A stretch of DNA of 64,000 bases from Camarhynchus parvulus. Its lineage: Eukaryota > Chordata > Aves > Passeriformes > Thraupidae. Positions 46,701 to 59,710 of the stretch are shown here, in pieces. A model generated the notes under the pieces. The model worked only from the letters and a program-made list of their open reading frames with translations, did no database searches and was not told the origin of the DNA. Numbering within the stretch: the stretch's first letter is position 1; each line of letters starts with the position of its first letter. The stretch lies in the NCBI RefSeq assembly GCF_901933205.1, contig NC_044573.1, positions 30,811,493 to 30,875,492 on the forward strand. The letters are read 5' to 3'. The position numbers were made by a program, and so were the translations under genes.

Positions 46701-49700
46701 TAGCCTGTGGCATGTGTGCATTAAAATGAAATTATGTCCTCTGACCTTAGGATCCTGTGTGTCCTTTCTATGCCACACCTGCATGCTATGAAATTCTCGG
46801 TGTCAGAATGGGTCTCTGTCTTCTGCACTTTTTACTGAAGAGGTAAGAGTGCAACTGCTGGCTGTTTCTCATGACCTGGCAGACAAAGCCAACTCGTGAA
46901 GAGGGCATTTTTTATCTAGTCACACTAGAGACAGAGATGGATGTATAAACACACCAGTTTGACTTTGCCCATAGCATGATTTTCTGCCTGATATTTTTGA
47001 GATGAAGTTGTATCTGCTTGGTCTGGCAGTTTTCTGTCTGGGAAACTGGAACTGGAGGCTTCATCAAACCATAGAGCAACAAACATCCAGGCCAAAATGC
47101 AGGCTGTAGGCATGGTAGGAGGAAACCAGGCATTTTATATTGAAGTTTGGAGCTCTGCTAATTGATTCCTTGTATTTCCTACTCAACAAACAGGAAGAGG
47201 CTCCAAGGACTCCTCCAGAGAAGGCTCACTACAAGGATTTGGTACAACACTCCAAGAGAAAGGCTAAGCCTAACTGGAGTTTTACTTAGCAAATCCCTTG
47301 CTAGTGCAGGAGAATATGGACTGAGCCATAGTTTGCACAAATCTTGCTTTCTTGTACTTGGTGCTTGTGGCTTTTGGCCCTTTTTGTGTTAGTGACAGGT
47401 GCTTTTGGAAGGCCAGGATGTTTAGTTTCAGGAGGTGTCCCACGCTCACAGTATGTCTAATGCAGACACAGAGTGCACACGTTCCTGCTAGAGGAGGTGG
47501 CAGTTGTCTGGCCACTGAACACCAGGCTGGATGACCAGAAAAAGGCCATCATGCTCCAGCACTCTGGCGAGGGCCCCTCCTTCCGAGGGCTGTCATTCCA
47601 AGCCACAGCGGGACTCTGCCCTGCCAGGGCGGCTGCTGAAGCAGCCCTTATCTCAGAGGCATTCTGGTATGCTGCAGAATTAAATGCATCGGAGGAATTC
47701 AATCAGCCAGAACAATAGGCTTGCACTGCTGGCTCGATCCTGTGTGTTAGGAAGCAGTGATTTGTACACAGTATTTTGGAGATTCATGCAAGGAAACCGG
47801 TACCTGGTGGTTTGCACAAAACAGAACCAGCCACACATATCTTTTGTTTTCCACTTCATGGTAAAATTCAATCTTCTTTCTGTGAGAACAAGCATATGCA
47901 TTCTTACTTTGTCATGGCCATTCTACTAAGCTATTCAGTAGGACAGATTCAGAATAGCAATAGCTGTAAAATAACTATTATATCCTGAACTTGCACAAAA
48001 CCATAAGCTTTCACTGCAAAGAGGTGACTTTGTTTTCCCCTCAATCTGGTTTTGATGTTCTCTTTCTCCTTCCTTCTATGCAAAGCTCTCAATCTCAGAA
48101 GGCAGGCAAGCAGCCAATCCACCTCTCTGCCCCACTCCAAAATAAATGTTAGATGCTAAAAAACACACAAAAGGGAACTGTGAAAGCGTTTCTGAAAAGA
48201 GTTGCTGTTTTGAGGGGGTTTTTGCTAATTTTGAGAGCTTTTGTGTGTTTTCCACAATACATTCTACTCTATTTGACTGAGGTTCCTAAACTGTGGTTCA
48301 GCCAGACCATCTGATAGGTCAGAGGACATCTGCCACACAGATAGACCTGCTAGTCTAAAAATGCCACACGCCTCTCCTCTGCTGCATTCCTCCCTGATGA
48401 AAACAAATACCCCGCACTGATAAAACGAGCGCTGGCTCTGTTGAGAGATTTGTCCAAAATATTGGATACCTATGTGGTAGATCTGAAACATTGCCTGTTA
48501 GATCCATGTCCAGGGTGATGCAGACCTGGCATGGCTCCACCCAAAAGCAGATTCTCAGCTGGAAAAAAGCCCTTGACTGCAGCAGAGCTAAAATTATTTA
48601 CAGCAGCTGGGATACAAGGGTGCAGCACACAAAAAGGTGTGTGCACACACTGGATGGTCTGCTTGCCCTCTGCCATCCAGGGAGCCATTCCCACTGGCAG
48701 TGATTCACCGGCCACTCTTCCTTTTTCTGAATGGATCTGTCTCACTGCCTTGTGTCCAAAATTTACACTATTATAAGATGACTGGGAATTCCTGGGCTTT
48801 TTACTACTCTTACAGAGATGCAGCCCAAAGAGCCACACTGGGGACATTAGTCTCTCATCTAAGCAGGCACCATCCCAGTGCACAGCCAGGACAAGACCTG
48901 GAGTCCCTGTAGGAAAACTCGTTTCCGAAGGAATCCACTGGGGCTATGGTGTAGCACGTGAAGTCAGGGGCAGGAGGTACGTGCTCCACACAGCCTGTCA
49001 GAGCTCAGACGGGCTCTTGCACTGCTGATGTTACAGTTGTATCTGCGGATGGTCAGTGTCTAGATGGCTTGAATCCAGGTTCCCTCATGAATAAAGCACG
49101 CAGGGATACTGAAACTCCAGCTGTTGTGCCCAAATCCCACTGCCTGTTGCAGGGAAAGACAGATTGCTCACAAAAGGGCAAGTGTGAGTGACTGGCCACA
49201 GGGATCTGTTCTCCCCAGTCCATCAAATATTTCCATGTGTTCCATTCCAAAATATTGATGTGCCGAGCCTTGGGAGCTTTATATTTAGCAAGAAACATAA
49301 ATCACAGATGCAGGGGGCAGCTTCTGTAATGTTCCCTGGCTTATCGACTGTACTACTAATAGCTCAGAGAAGCTTGTAAATTGGACTGTGAACACTATAG
49401 TGCAAGCTGGGAAAAAAAATCCATGTACCTCTGGCACAGGCTGGGAAGTGTTCTGGTGACGGGTTCTCTGGTCCCTGTCAGGAGCCTCCTGGACAGGCTC
49501 CCAGGAGGCTGTGAAATGTCAGAAGAGCAAGTGGGACCCCAGAAATTCAGAAACTTGAGTGTGACACTGGTGTGTGGATTTCTCTGGATTTGCAGTGAGG
49601 ATTTGTGTGTAGGTTCCCTGTTACTGATGTGTTCAAAGGTGAGCCATCAAGCAGAAGAGCATGGTAGACAGAGGGGTGAAAGGTGGTGAACAGATCTCCC

Positions 49701-52700
49701 AGCATAATTTCAGTTTTGCTGGAGTCCCAACAGATGCACAGGACTGCCAAGACACTCCAGAGGTGCAGAGACATTTGCAATATAATTTTAAAGACCAGAG
49801 CACAAGTCCTAAGGCAGAATGTGATAAAGAAGTCACAGGTCTCTTCCTTCTTTTTCTTTCCTCTTGGTTTTTTGTTTCCTCAACTAAGAAGTCTCATACA
49901 AGTCCTATTCTGTTTATTGGGAAGCAGTTTGTAAATTCAGTGTTTTGGATAAAGAGCCCTTGAGCTAAGGAACACTCATGTGAACTGCATCAGCCTTCCC
50001 ATGCCTGAGAAGGTCAACAGCCTTCCCAGCACATTCAAAAGTGATGCACTGGTCTGCTTTTGCAAGAATGGTTTGAGGCTTCCCCCTTTGTACTTCATTG
50101 TTTTGTGCCTCTGCATAACTCAATGTTTAGATTAAGAATAATGTTGTGTATTCCTGTAGTTCCATCCATCTAAGGACCAAGAACCGGTTTACCAACATCA
50201 AAGCATCTCTCCTTTTGTATTGGAATTTGACACTGACTGATTTTCTTAAAATCAACATTCTGATGTATTTTCCCTCTAGCAGTTTGTCCTGGACTAAGAA
50301 TTCTTTTAAGCAGTATCTGAGTACAGCTTTTCTGGTTTCCTCTTGAGTTCACAGCAAAACTTGCCAATAAAAGGGAAAGTGTGCATCCAAAACAACAATA
50401 ATACACACGAGGTCCTGCTACATGCAAGAAGTGAACAGCCCAAAGGAAATAACCAAATACTTATTCACAAGGCTTCTCCACTAGCAGCCAGATTATAATT
50501 TCAGCAATAGGCGGTAGTGGGGTTTGGGCAGATGGGATCTGTGAGCTGGCATGTCTCTCCCAGAGCTTCATTGTGACCCCGTGCTGAGAAGCACTCGCAT
50601 GGCTGAAGCAAACACAGCAGTAGCCAGCCTGAGGATTTGCCTGCTGGGCTGGCTTCACAGGGGCTGCACCGTGGGGATACCGTGTCGTGATGTTATAGCA
50701 GTCAATTATCTCAGACTTAAACACAGGCTCAGCTCTCTTCAAGTCCTTTGTGAAAACTGGTTTTCTGTAATTTCCCAAGTGTCAAGAATTTTTCTGATTT
50801 CTTCCTCTTGCTTAATCTCTTGTTTTGCCCCATAGTCCAGCCAGGACCATCATTGGAGCTTTTCTAGGTATTAATACATGAATGTTGTTTTGCAACTGAG
50901 TGCAATAATCCTGAACCTGAGAAAACTTGCCTGTGGTCTGTTATAAATAAGGTTTTCTCAAGCCCATTTTCCTTTGTTCCTTTAATTGTGCCCAGTCCTT
51001 ACCTTATTTTAGAGCTGGCTACCCACTCAGGAGCAGCATCCACATATTTACAGGGCACAGCTCCTTAGTCTGTATCATACCAAAATCTCACACTGCTGGC
51101 GGGCTGACAGGACTGCACACTCTGGATACCCTCCTATTGTGCAATGGGATTTTACTCCATTTACTTTCCATGAACTCTGCTAACATTGTGCAGGGCTCTG
51201 TTTATGCTCCTGTGTCTATTTTAAAATGACACACCTTGTGGACTTCTATCATTCAGAATTTTACAAATACTTCATCCTTTTTATGACATATTTACTGTTG
51301 AAGCTAACTATGCTTTGTCATGGTTTTCTCTTTCTCTGTTGCCTCTGGTGGAGTTTATTTAAGCCTTTCTGTGGGAATTAAACTCTACTTTTTAGACTTT
51401 TCTTATCATAGATCTAGAAAAACATATGGTCTTACAAAACTTGCTGTTCTAATCCTTCTTCACCATAGACATGATTTTTGCCAACGATTCTTTCTGGCAG
51501 CCACCAGCTTTCCTGGAGGTTATAATCTCAGCCTGTTAGGCAGGATTTCTTATCTGTATTATTTCTGTGAAAGGAACTTTAGGAGTTTGGACCCTGTGGT
51601 GCTGAGACCTGCACGAAAACCATCTGGAACAGTAGTCCTTGATCCAAGACAGCTAAGAATTTTTTTGGCTCATGCTATGCTTTAATGCCTCGAAAGTACT
51701 TTGAAAACTAAATGAGTGTGACCAGACCAAAAGCTTCCACTAGAGGCATTTCTCTGGGTATCTCCTGTCTCTGTATTTACTAGAGATCACAGTTTCATAA
51801 TCCTGAATGTCTTGGGGCTGTCAGAAGAACAGACTGTCATTCACAGCCTAACAAAAGGCAGCAAATGCCTCGCCTAGCCTGTATTAAATAATATTATAGG
51901 TTTACAAGTATTTACCAGGACCATCATGTAACAGATAAGGTTATCCTTTGTTTATTGAGGCTTATTTCCTGGAAATCTATGCTCCTGCCACACACAAACA
52001 TAAAAAACAGAGTTCAGGCACTCAGAAACAACAGTCTGGGCAGAAATAGTAAGACTTCAAAACATGTTTGAAAGGCAAGAATTTTTTTCATTCTGATGCA
52101 GATACCAAGCATTCAGGCACATCAGCGCCGAAGTATTAAACTTTCTTCAAGAGCTTCAGACACCACAAACATACATTTAAGTTGACAGAATCTCATGATT
52201 TAATAAAACCATTGCCCAATAATGCACCCATTGCCTTTCAATGGTGTAAAAGGAGCTTCTGGAGGCTCAGAAGAGGGTGCTGTCAGCCTCAGGTAAGATG
52301 CATTCAACAAGATTGCTAATAGCCCAGACTCTCTGCAGACAAAAGACCTGGACCCCAGGTTGGAGGCCTTGCTTGGCATTGGATGGCCAGAGGCAGTGCA
52401 TGGAATATTAAGTGTTGTGTAGGCATGTGATGCTAAGTTGCTGGCAGCTTCCCAGAAGAGTCCTATTCTCCTTGCATTCCTTGGATGTCTCCCAGCCACT
52501 GGCTTGAGAAAGTCACTAACCTTAGTATGCTTTGTTGTTCTGGCAGCGTGTCTCAGTCCAGAGGGTGTCTCGTGATCTCTGCTGACCACTGCCTAGGCAC
52601 TTGTGCAGGTCATCCCAGAAACAGCTGAGCACATTAATAGGTCTCTGTGGCATGCCCTGGTCCCTAGCACCCACCACCAGGAACCAGAGCTGTGGTGGGA

Positions 52701-53660
52701 CTAGACAAGTATTTCCAGCCTGTCATCATCACTCCCACTAACACCTTCTTCCAGGAGTGAGGAGGGGGCAGAGGGCAGTCTGACAGGGTTTGAGTCCTAC
52801 TATGAGCCGAGTTCAGAGCCTGAATCTTGGGGAACTCGAGCCACAGGAACATATCATCCTCTCCTCAGGGAAAGCAGTGTTTACGCCCCATAATTTCTTC
52901 TAGTCCTCCACCTTGGAATGCATGAGGTGTCTGAGTGCCATGGCAATGGCAGTGACACTACAACCAAGACATGATTTCTGCTCTTTGGCTCCCCTGCCAG
53001 TGGTGCTGGCCTAGTAATGTGGACACACCAGCCAGAATGCTTTTTAGGGTCTGTTTGTCTTGAGCTCAAAGCCACAAGTGCTCTTTGTAGCCTGTGGCTC
53101 TACCACACAACAGTCCACACGCTTTTTCTCCCTGGGAATCTGGGCTGCTGTTGTGTCCAAGATCCTTCCCCAGATGCCTTGCCAGCATCCACACCCTTAT
53201 GCCAGAGCACTTATTCAAAAAGGAAATAATCAAGCATGGGTCCTGGGCTGTTGCCGAGGTGCAGCTCTGCAGATAGGGCCTGAGGGTTTTTCTTAAAGTC
53301 AGCTGCACAGGAACAAAACATCTGAGTACTGATCCCCTCATTCTTCCTCCTCCTTCCCTCTGGTTCTGAAAACGAGTCCTGATTCTGCCATCCGATCAAA
53401 CAGGCCAGGGCAACTGGGCACTCTGTGCTTGGGGAGTGTCTCTGAGGGTGCTCAGAGGGAGCAGAACATACAAGTCCAGTCCCAAAACAGACAGCAGGGC
53501 TGAGGGCGAGCGTGGCCAGGGTAGCTGTGCTCAGCATCTCACCAGGCTCTGGCAGGAGCCATGCAGCGAGGCTGGCACCTCTCCAATTGAAGATTGCTTC
53601 CGGAGAGCAGGTCCAGGGTCAAGGTCAGTGAGCAATCCCATGTGCTCAGTGGGGACTGTG
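46701..53660. other. Unassigned noncoding DNA, no gene seen
   Basis: Seven kilobases with no recognised exon, RNA gene or repeat. Frames up to 137 codons (48,470-48,883 minus; 52,200-52,589 minus; 51,320-51,685 plus) contain no domain I know. One possible CTCF-like site lies at 49,302-49,322. Confidence 0.6.
49302..49322 (+). promoter_or_regulatory. Weak CTCF-like site
   Basis: gcagggggcagc fits the G-rich core of the CTCF motif, but the upstream CCA part is missing. Likely occupancy cannot be judged from sequence. Confidence 0.2.
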
Positions 53661-53872
53661 GGGAAGGGAAGGGAAGGGAAGGGAAGGGAAGGGAAGGGAA
53701 GGGAAGGGAAGGGAAGGGAAGGGAAGGGAAGGGAAGGGAAGGGAAGGGAAGGGAAGGGAAGGGAAGGGAAGGGAAGGGAAGGGAAGGGAAGGGAAGGGAA
53801 GGGAAGGGAAGGGAAGGGAAGGGAAGGGAAGGGAAGGGAAGGGAAGGGAAGGGAAGGGAAGGGAAGGGAAGG
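53661..53872 (+). repeat. Perfect (GGGAA)42 pentanucleotide microsatellite
   Basis: Forty-two uninterrupted GGGAA units (53,661-53,870) plus two further G. Every unit supplies a run of three G separated by two A, so any four neighbouring units can form an intramolecular three-layer G-quadruplex on the plus strand. The tract is also a pure purine/pyrimidine run able to form triplex DNA, and each unit carries the GGAA core recognised by ETS proteins. No period-5 phase gives a stop codon on either strand, which explains the long artificial frames across it (EGKGR repeats, PFPSL repeats). The absence of any interruption suggests recent expansion, or an array length set by the assembly. Confidence 0.99.
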
Positions 53873-54445
53873 TGTTCTCACACAACACAATATTTACAGA
53901 CATATGCATCAAGATTGGTTGATAGACAGATCTTTGGATGAGGAGGGTGAAGGACAGCTGAAGAAGAGACTGAGGAAAACACCAGCCAGTGGAGGATGAA
54001 GAATAGGTTTCCCAGAGGGAAGAGGGATACTGAGGACTTGACCAGCTGCTCACACAAGAACAGAAGCAGTGGAAACAGAAAGGGGCACAAACCCTCTGAT
54101 GCTATGAACACCAGAGCCAGGAAAAGAACCAGCTGATTTGGGTTGAGAAGATGGACTACTTTTATCCCTTCATCATTTCCTGTTATCTAGAAATTTTATT
54201 GGTACTGTCTTGGGTTAGGAAATCAGGAAATGCTTCTGTTTTTCAAGCATTATTGTATTGTTATGGGTTATTAATCAGATGACTGTAGGTTTCCATGTGT
54301 CTGGTACTATTAATCTCTTCATAAGCTAGGAGAAGCAGGATAAGGTTCAGTGACATTCAGACTACAGGGGGTAGCAGAGATTTCTCTATTGTCTCTTTTT
54401 TAATGTTCAATAAATAGGTATTGCACTCACAACAGGAATGCAAAA
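53873..54445. other. Unassigned spacer
   Basis: No gene or repeat recognised. A G-rich run at about 54,364-54,380 slightly resembles a CTCF core but is too weak to call. Confidence 0.55.
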
Positions 54446-55050
54446 CCACAGAATCAGAGAATTACAGAATATGCTGATTTGAAAGGGATCCATGAGGATC
54501 ACTGAATCTAACTCCTGGCCCTGCACAGGACCGTCCCTAAGAGCCACATCATGTGCTTGAAAGCATTGTCCAAAAGCTTTTTGAACTCTGTCAGACTTGG
54601 TGCTTTGATCCTTGGGGAGCCTGTTTCAGTGCCCAACCACCCTCTGGGTGAAGAAGATTTTCCTGATCTCCACCCTAACCCTCCCATGACACAACTTCAG
54701 GCCATTCCCTCACGTCCTGTCACTGGGTACCACAGAGAAGAGATCAGTGCCTGCCCCTCCTCTCCCCCTCACAAGGAAGGTGTAACTGCAATGGGGTCTC
54801 CCCTCAGTCTCCTCTTCTCCAGGCTGAACAGACCAAGACCTCAGCCACTCCTCATATGGCTTCACTTCAAGGCCCTTCACCATCTTCATTGACCTCCTTT
54901 GGTCCCTCTCTAATAATTTAACATCTTCTATTGTGACACCCAAAACTGCACACAGGACTCAAGATGAGGCTGTCCCAGCACAGAACACAGCAGGAAAATG
55001 CCCTCCCTTGCCCAGCTGGTGAAGCTGTGCCTGATGCACCCCAGGACTAT
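54446..55050 (-). mobile_element. CR1 LINE, 5'-truncated 3' end
   Basis: The clearest transposon in the window. The low-coordinate edge (54,446-54,475) shows the degenerate 8-base tail repeat in antisense (acagaatc, gagaatta, cagaatat), the hallmark of a CR1 3' end. Next comes the antisense 'gaaagggatccatgaggatc' and 'actgaatctaactcctggcc' 3' UTR text. The minus-strand frame from about 54,943 down retains ORF2 C-terminal words: KMVKGLE, YEE and, near 54,710, LFSVVPSDRT. The sequence stops near 55,050 where the 'gcaccccaggac' text breaks off, so the copy is about 605 bases, against more than 4 kb for a full element. It has frameshifts and is inactive. The text resembles the songbird/neoavian type of CR1. 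No clear target duplication was seen, as is usual for CR1. Confidence 0.95.
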
Positions 55051-57050
55051 CCAGGACACTTGCAGAAAGCAGATCCATTTTAATTTTATCAACCTGTTTA
55101 ATACAAAATGAAACTCACATATATGGCTGATAAATATTTCAAGATAATTCTCCAGTTTAAATGAAATTACTTATACATCATGTTGAAGAGGCTCTGAACT
55201 ATCTTCAAAAATATGCAGGAAGCGAGACACTACCATCTTCCATTTCCTGAAAGATCTGGATTGTAAAAGTATAAGCTTCAAAATCTGTTCCTTTCATGCA
55301 CTAAAATGGAGATTGAGAGTGAAGAAACAAACCAGCAAGTAGTCAACAAGCCAATCTGCAGGCACAAGAAGAGTTAAGACTATTAAATGCATAAGAGGAC
55401 ATCTTGATTAAGGACTTCCATTACAAAATCACTTATTCTATGATTCAAGTAACAATAAATCCCATAGCAGCTCAGATAGGGAGAAGATGTTCAGCTGGTG
55501 GAAAAGGCAGTACCTTTCCAGCATGGAAGTCTACCCTTTGCCCATTTAGGGTTTGGCTTACAAACAACTGCAGTAAACAAGCACACATACAGCAAAGCCT
55601 GACGCTCAAAAGTTGGGGTCGACACACTTCCTGTCGCAACCTTGAGTATGGCATGTACAGCACTTAATCTCATGGACACAAGCTCTCTTTTCATAGGGCT
55701 TTCACTGCTACAGCTGTGTGGGTGTTTATTCAGACCAGATATTTGTCCTCCCAAGCTGGTGCGTGGCCTGCAGGCCTGTTTTCCACAAGCAGCCCTCTAA
55801 ACATCATTACTGAATTACCTCGTGGTCTCACCCTCGAGTCAGAGAGCTTCAAAAAATTGATGCATGTTTCTTCACAGCATGCATGGGAGAGGAGATGATG
55901 CTGCCCCATAAAAAGAGAGAGATCAAAGTTGCCAGAAGCTTCTCACTAATTGTGGATGCCAAAATGAAGGCACAGAGGGCTTAATTTCCCGAAGCTGTGG
56001 GCAAGATTACAGCATTTTAGATATTCAGTGTGCAGCTCCCGCTGATTTCCCCTCCAGGTATGAGTGCTCAGCCCTGCCACAAATACTGTCTACAGCAAAA
56101 AACACAACACACAGTGAGTGATAGACAGAGGAGTTTGAGTGGGCTCTGCTGTTGCCCAGACAAGGAAGAGAGCATCTGTTTCTCCAGCAAAACATCCCTC
56201 TGTCTTGTCTACTAGACACGCACTGCTCCTGCCATGACAGCCACACCAGTGACATTGCTGGCAGTTGACTCAGAGCAGCTTTCTTCTCCAGAGCCCAATT
56301 CCTTCCCAGATCAGCCAGCCCTGTGTGCTGAAGGAGGCAGAGGTCATACCAAAAATACCGTATATGCTCACATAACCAGGAAGCAGCAGAATGTCTCTTG
56401 AGCACAAGGCAGAGATATTCATTATGCTTGGCATCTCCTCATGGAGTGATCAGCTCTGCAACTTTAACATAAGGCATTGCAACAACAAAAAAAAGAGAAC
56501 CTTTTAGAGAGAAAATGGTAAAAATATTTTGTCACATGGATTTTTATTGATCACCCGTTTTGGCTGCCATAGAAGAGTTATTAGTTTCCGTCAAGTAGTA
56601 AAGGTCTGCACTGCAGATTTGCTGTGTAAAACAAGCTGTGCTTTTCTTCAGAGAGAAGCTACTTGCTAAAGGAAGGGGAATGGAGCAGGACACCAATTTT
56701 GACTGTGAGTTTCACAGCAAGCAACAGACAAAGAGGAAGACTGAGAACTTGCAGGTTCAGTTCCAGGTTGCAGGTAGTCATCAGGGTGAGCCATTGAACA
56801 GCATCCTGGGGCTACATCATTACTCGCTTCTGGCCATTCAGCCTTGGCCACGGTAACTGAAGTGTCTGAAGAAAGGTCAGTTGCATATAAGTTTCGACAG
56901 TAGTCTTTGATACTCCTGGCATGAGTTTGATGCACGGTTGCGGAAAATAAAAATTGTAATTGATTTTGCTAAGTAGCAATTTCAAAGTGATAGAGGTCTT
57001 TCCCGCACTCTCCGGGCAGCATCCGTTTCGGAATGCTTCAGAGACGTTAC

Positions 57051-57068
57051 CTCATTAATTTTAATGAG
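57051..57068. promoter_or_regulatory. Palindromic homeodomain-type site
   Basis: ctcattaa and ttaatgag form an 8+8 perfect palindrome with a 2-base spacer, giving two back-to-back TAAT cores. Such sites can bind paired homeodomain dimers. Function is unproven. Confidence 0.3.
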
Positions 57069-59699
57069 AAGCCCAGACGTGAGTCTGACACAACCATAAA
57101 TTGTTCTTTCTGTGCGCGCATGTATGTGTGTGTTTAAAAGAGCTCCCTGTGTTACCCCATGAAGGACCTGACTGTGTTACATGCTGGTGTTCACTGTTTA
57201 GGCATACGTCATCCTGGCTGCACCACACAGCTCCCTTTTCATGCTTTGGCCACTCTTTGCAAATTGCCTTAGTGCCTCTCCCTGCCATGCCCTGCATGCA
57301 CAAACCTCCTTCCATCTCTCAGAGAGGGGTGAGAGATCCCTCCACTCCAGACACAACTCTAGATCAAGGCCATACCATCACCCCAAAACACCCTCACCCA
57401 GACACAGCTCTGACAGATGTATGCTCCCATCTGTCCAACCCCGTGTGCCACACTATCTTGTTTAAGCCCTACAGACTTCCAGAAGCCCGCTCAAATCCTT
57501 TTGCAAGGCACAAGCCTAAGGTTAGACCCACAGCACAGGACTGAGGACAGCCAATGACCCTGTCAGCCCCAGGAAGGGGATGAGGGAGGTGAAATATGAC
57601 AGCTCCCTCTCCTGTTTTTCCCATTTGACCACCCACCCTGCTCTGCAACTGACCTTAGAGGCATGAGCCACCTTTGCCAAGGGAAACCCCTCACTCAGTA
57701 TACATGTCATGGAAGGGATCCAGCTTTGTGCCTCCTACTAAGGACCATTGTGGAAAACTGCTGTTGTCAACCCAGACTTTTCACCAGCAACCGTGAGTGC
57801 AAATCCCAAGTGTCTGCTGTGGGCAGCAGGAGCTGGCTACATAAATGACATTGCCACACAGTACAAAAGCTGTTTGTCCCTGCAGTGATGTCATTTTATC
57901 TTACATAAGAACCAAAATGAATGGCAAGAGGTCACCTCCCATGGCACCTGAGCTCCTAAAATGCCTTCCTCCCAAATGCCTACACTTCAGAGGTGACCCA
58001 TTTCTCCTTACAGAAAAATCATTGCTTCCTCCCTTTGTACAATAATCTTACTTTTTGAGAGGCTGCTCTTTATGAGTAGCTCTGCCTGTATTTTTCATGG
58101 AGGTCTCTATCATTCCCTTCCTCAGCTGCTTGCTAGGTGTTGGACCACCACATCCAGCTATGGGCCATTTTCAACCCATCATGAAATTCTGGCACTACCT
58201 TCACCATCTCAAACTGAGGATGAACTGCTTGGTTTATTTTTTGTCGGTGTCTCTTTGCCAAAGTGCTAACACTCAACAAATACTCAAAATTAAGGTAAGT
58301 TTTACTATCTCTCTTTGTCCTTGGTGGCCAATTCTTGTACACAGTTTGTCAGTCACTTGTGTATTCCCATCAAGAGTATGTTGTTTTTAATCCATCTCAG
58401 AGCATTAAAGGCCACCCACAAGCTCTTTAGAAGGAGATGCTGCATCAGTTAAGTGTGAAGTTACAGATAGTTGTGCTTTGGGCTTTCTCCGCTCTCTATA
58501 TCCTGTTTGGCATTTGCTCTTCTGTAAACCCCCAGTGAAGCTTGGCGACATAGACCCTTTGTGTCCTGTGTGATCACATTTAAGTTTGTTACCATTTTGT
58601 CTTAATCATAAGAATAGAAAGTCTTCTCTGGTACTGACAGTATTTCAGAATTCAAGTGCATCTCTTCCATTCCAATATCACAAAGCAGCCTCTCCTCCTG
58701 CCAGGCTGGGTACCTGAAGAAGTACAGGTTTTGTCTCACCATCAGGCTGATCAGTTTCAAGTCTTTGTCACCTCAGCCATATGTGCAATAATGCACTTTG
58801 GTTATGGATGTCTTAGTTTGCCAAAAGCAGCATAATTTTGTTAGATGGGATGTTTTTATTAAAGGCTTGTAACTAAATCTCCTTTGTCAGACTCATTGTT
58901 TTCTGTTGCAATTGCTTCCATGTTTGTTGCAAACCAGTTCTCTGTTCTCTGCTTTCTGTTTACTCTGGCACTAGTTTTTGTGCCCTGGAATGCATTTTTA
59001 AGTACATTCACGACCACTGGCTCACTGCTTGTTAACACTTCCAAGTGCTGGTTTCACTAAATTCCCAAATCTTTGGTGCAAATTGTTAAATTAAGTCCAC
59101 TTCTAGCAGTAACCTCCTCTTGTGGTCAGTAACATGAGTCACTCACTGTCAGATCAGCTGCCAACCAACCATTAATGAGCAAGGTTCAGTTTTAGCCAGT
59201 AAGCAGATAAAAATGGTCAACAGCATCTGCTGACAGCAGGTCTCTTGTGCAGCTGCCTCTGGGATGTTTCTGAAGGGCTGAGAGTAATCTCTGTCATGGT
59301 GGAATCGGCTGCTGATTTCCCATGCCTCAGAGATAAAACTTGCTTACTTCTGTTTCTTTGAAATACCATTTCCTCTACATAAGCTCAGACTCAATGCAAC
59401 CCAATCCTGACTCTTCACCAGGCTCTTAAAAAGAGTTTAAAAAGCCTATGGACTGAATGGGGATTTAACAGATTTGTTTCCTTCTGGAACAGATCAAGTT
59501 GCTGCCAGGGGTCCCATAGTGGAAGACCAACGATTGTCACCTGGTACACAGTGTGTGGCAACATGCAAAAAGTAAACACTATGTCCTGTTCAGACTGGTT
59601 GCAGCCCGAGAAGCAGCGGAAAAGATTTTCCCTGACAATTGCACTTTCTCTGGCCATGTTTTTCATATTTTCCCCTTTTCTCCATCCACCAGCTCTCTG

Positions 59700-59710
59700 C
59701 CCCCCCCCCC
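59700..59710 (+). repeat. Poly(C) run of 11
   Basis: Eleven consecutive C. Confidence 0.95.

Noticed and set aside
51320..51685. 121-codon hydrophobic frame (possible membrane protein or ORF relic)
   Set aside because: Tyrosine- and leucine-rich because of T-rich DNA; no motif of a known membrane family and no CR1 or retroviral word found.
52200..52589. 129-codon minus-strand frame
   Set aside because: No recognisable domain; no consistent splice sites or conserved motif.
53436..53999. 187-codon frame with EGKGR repeats, and opposite-strand frames with PFPSL repeats
   Set aside because: They are artefacts of the stop-free GGGAA array read in several frames on both strands; the flanking codons show no domain.
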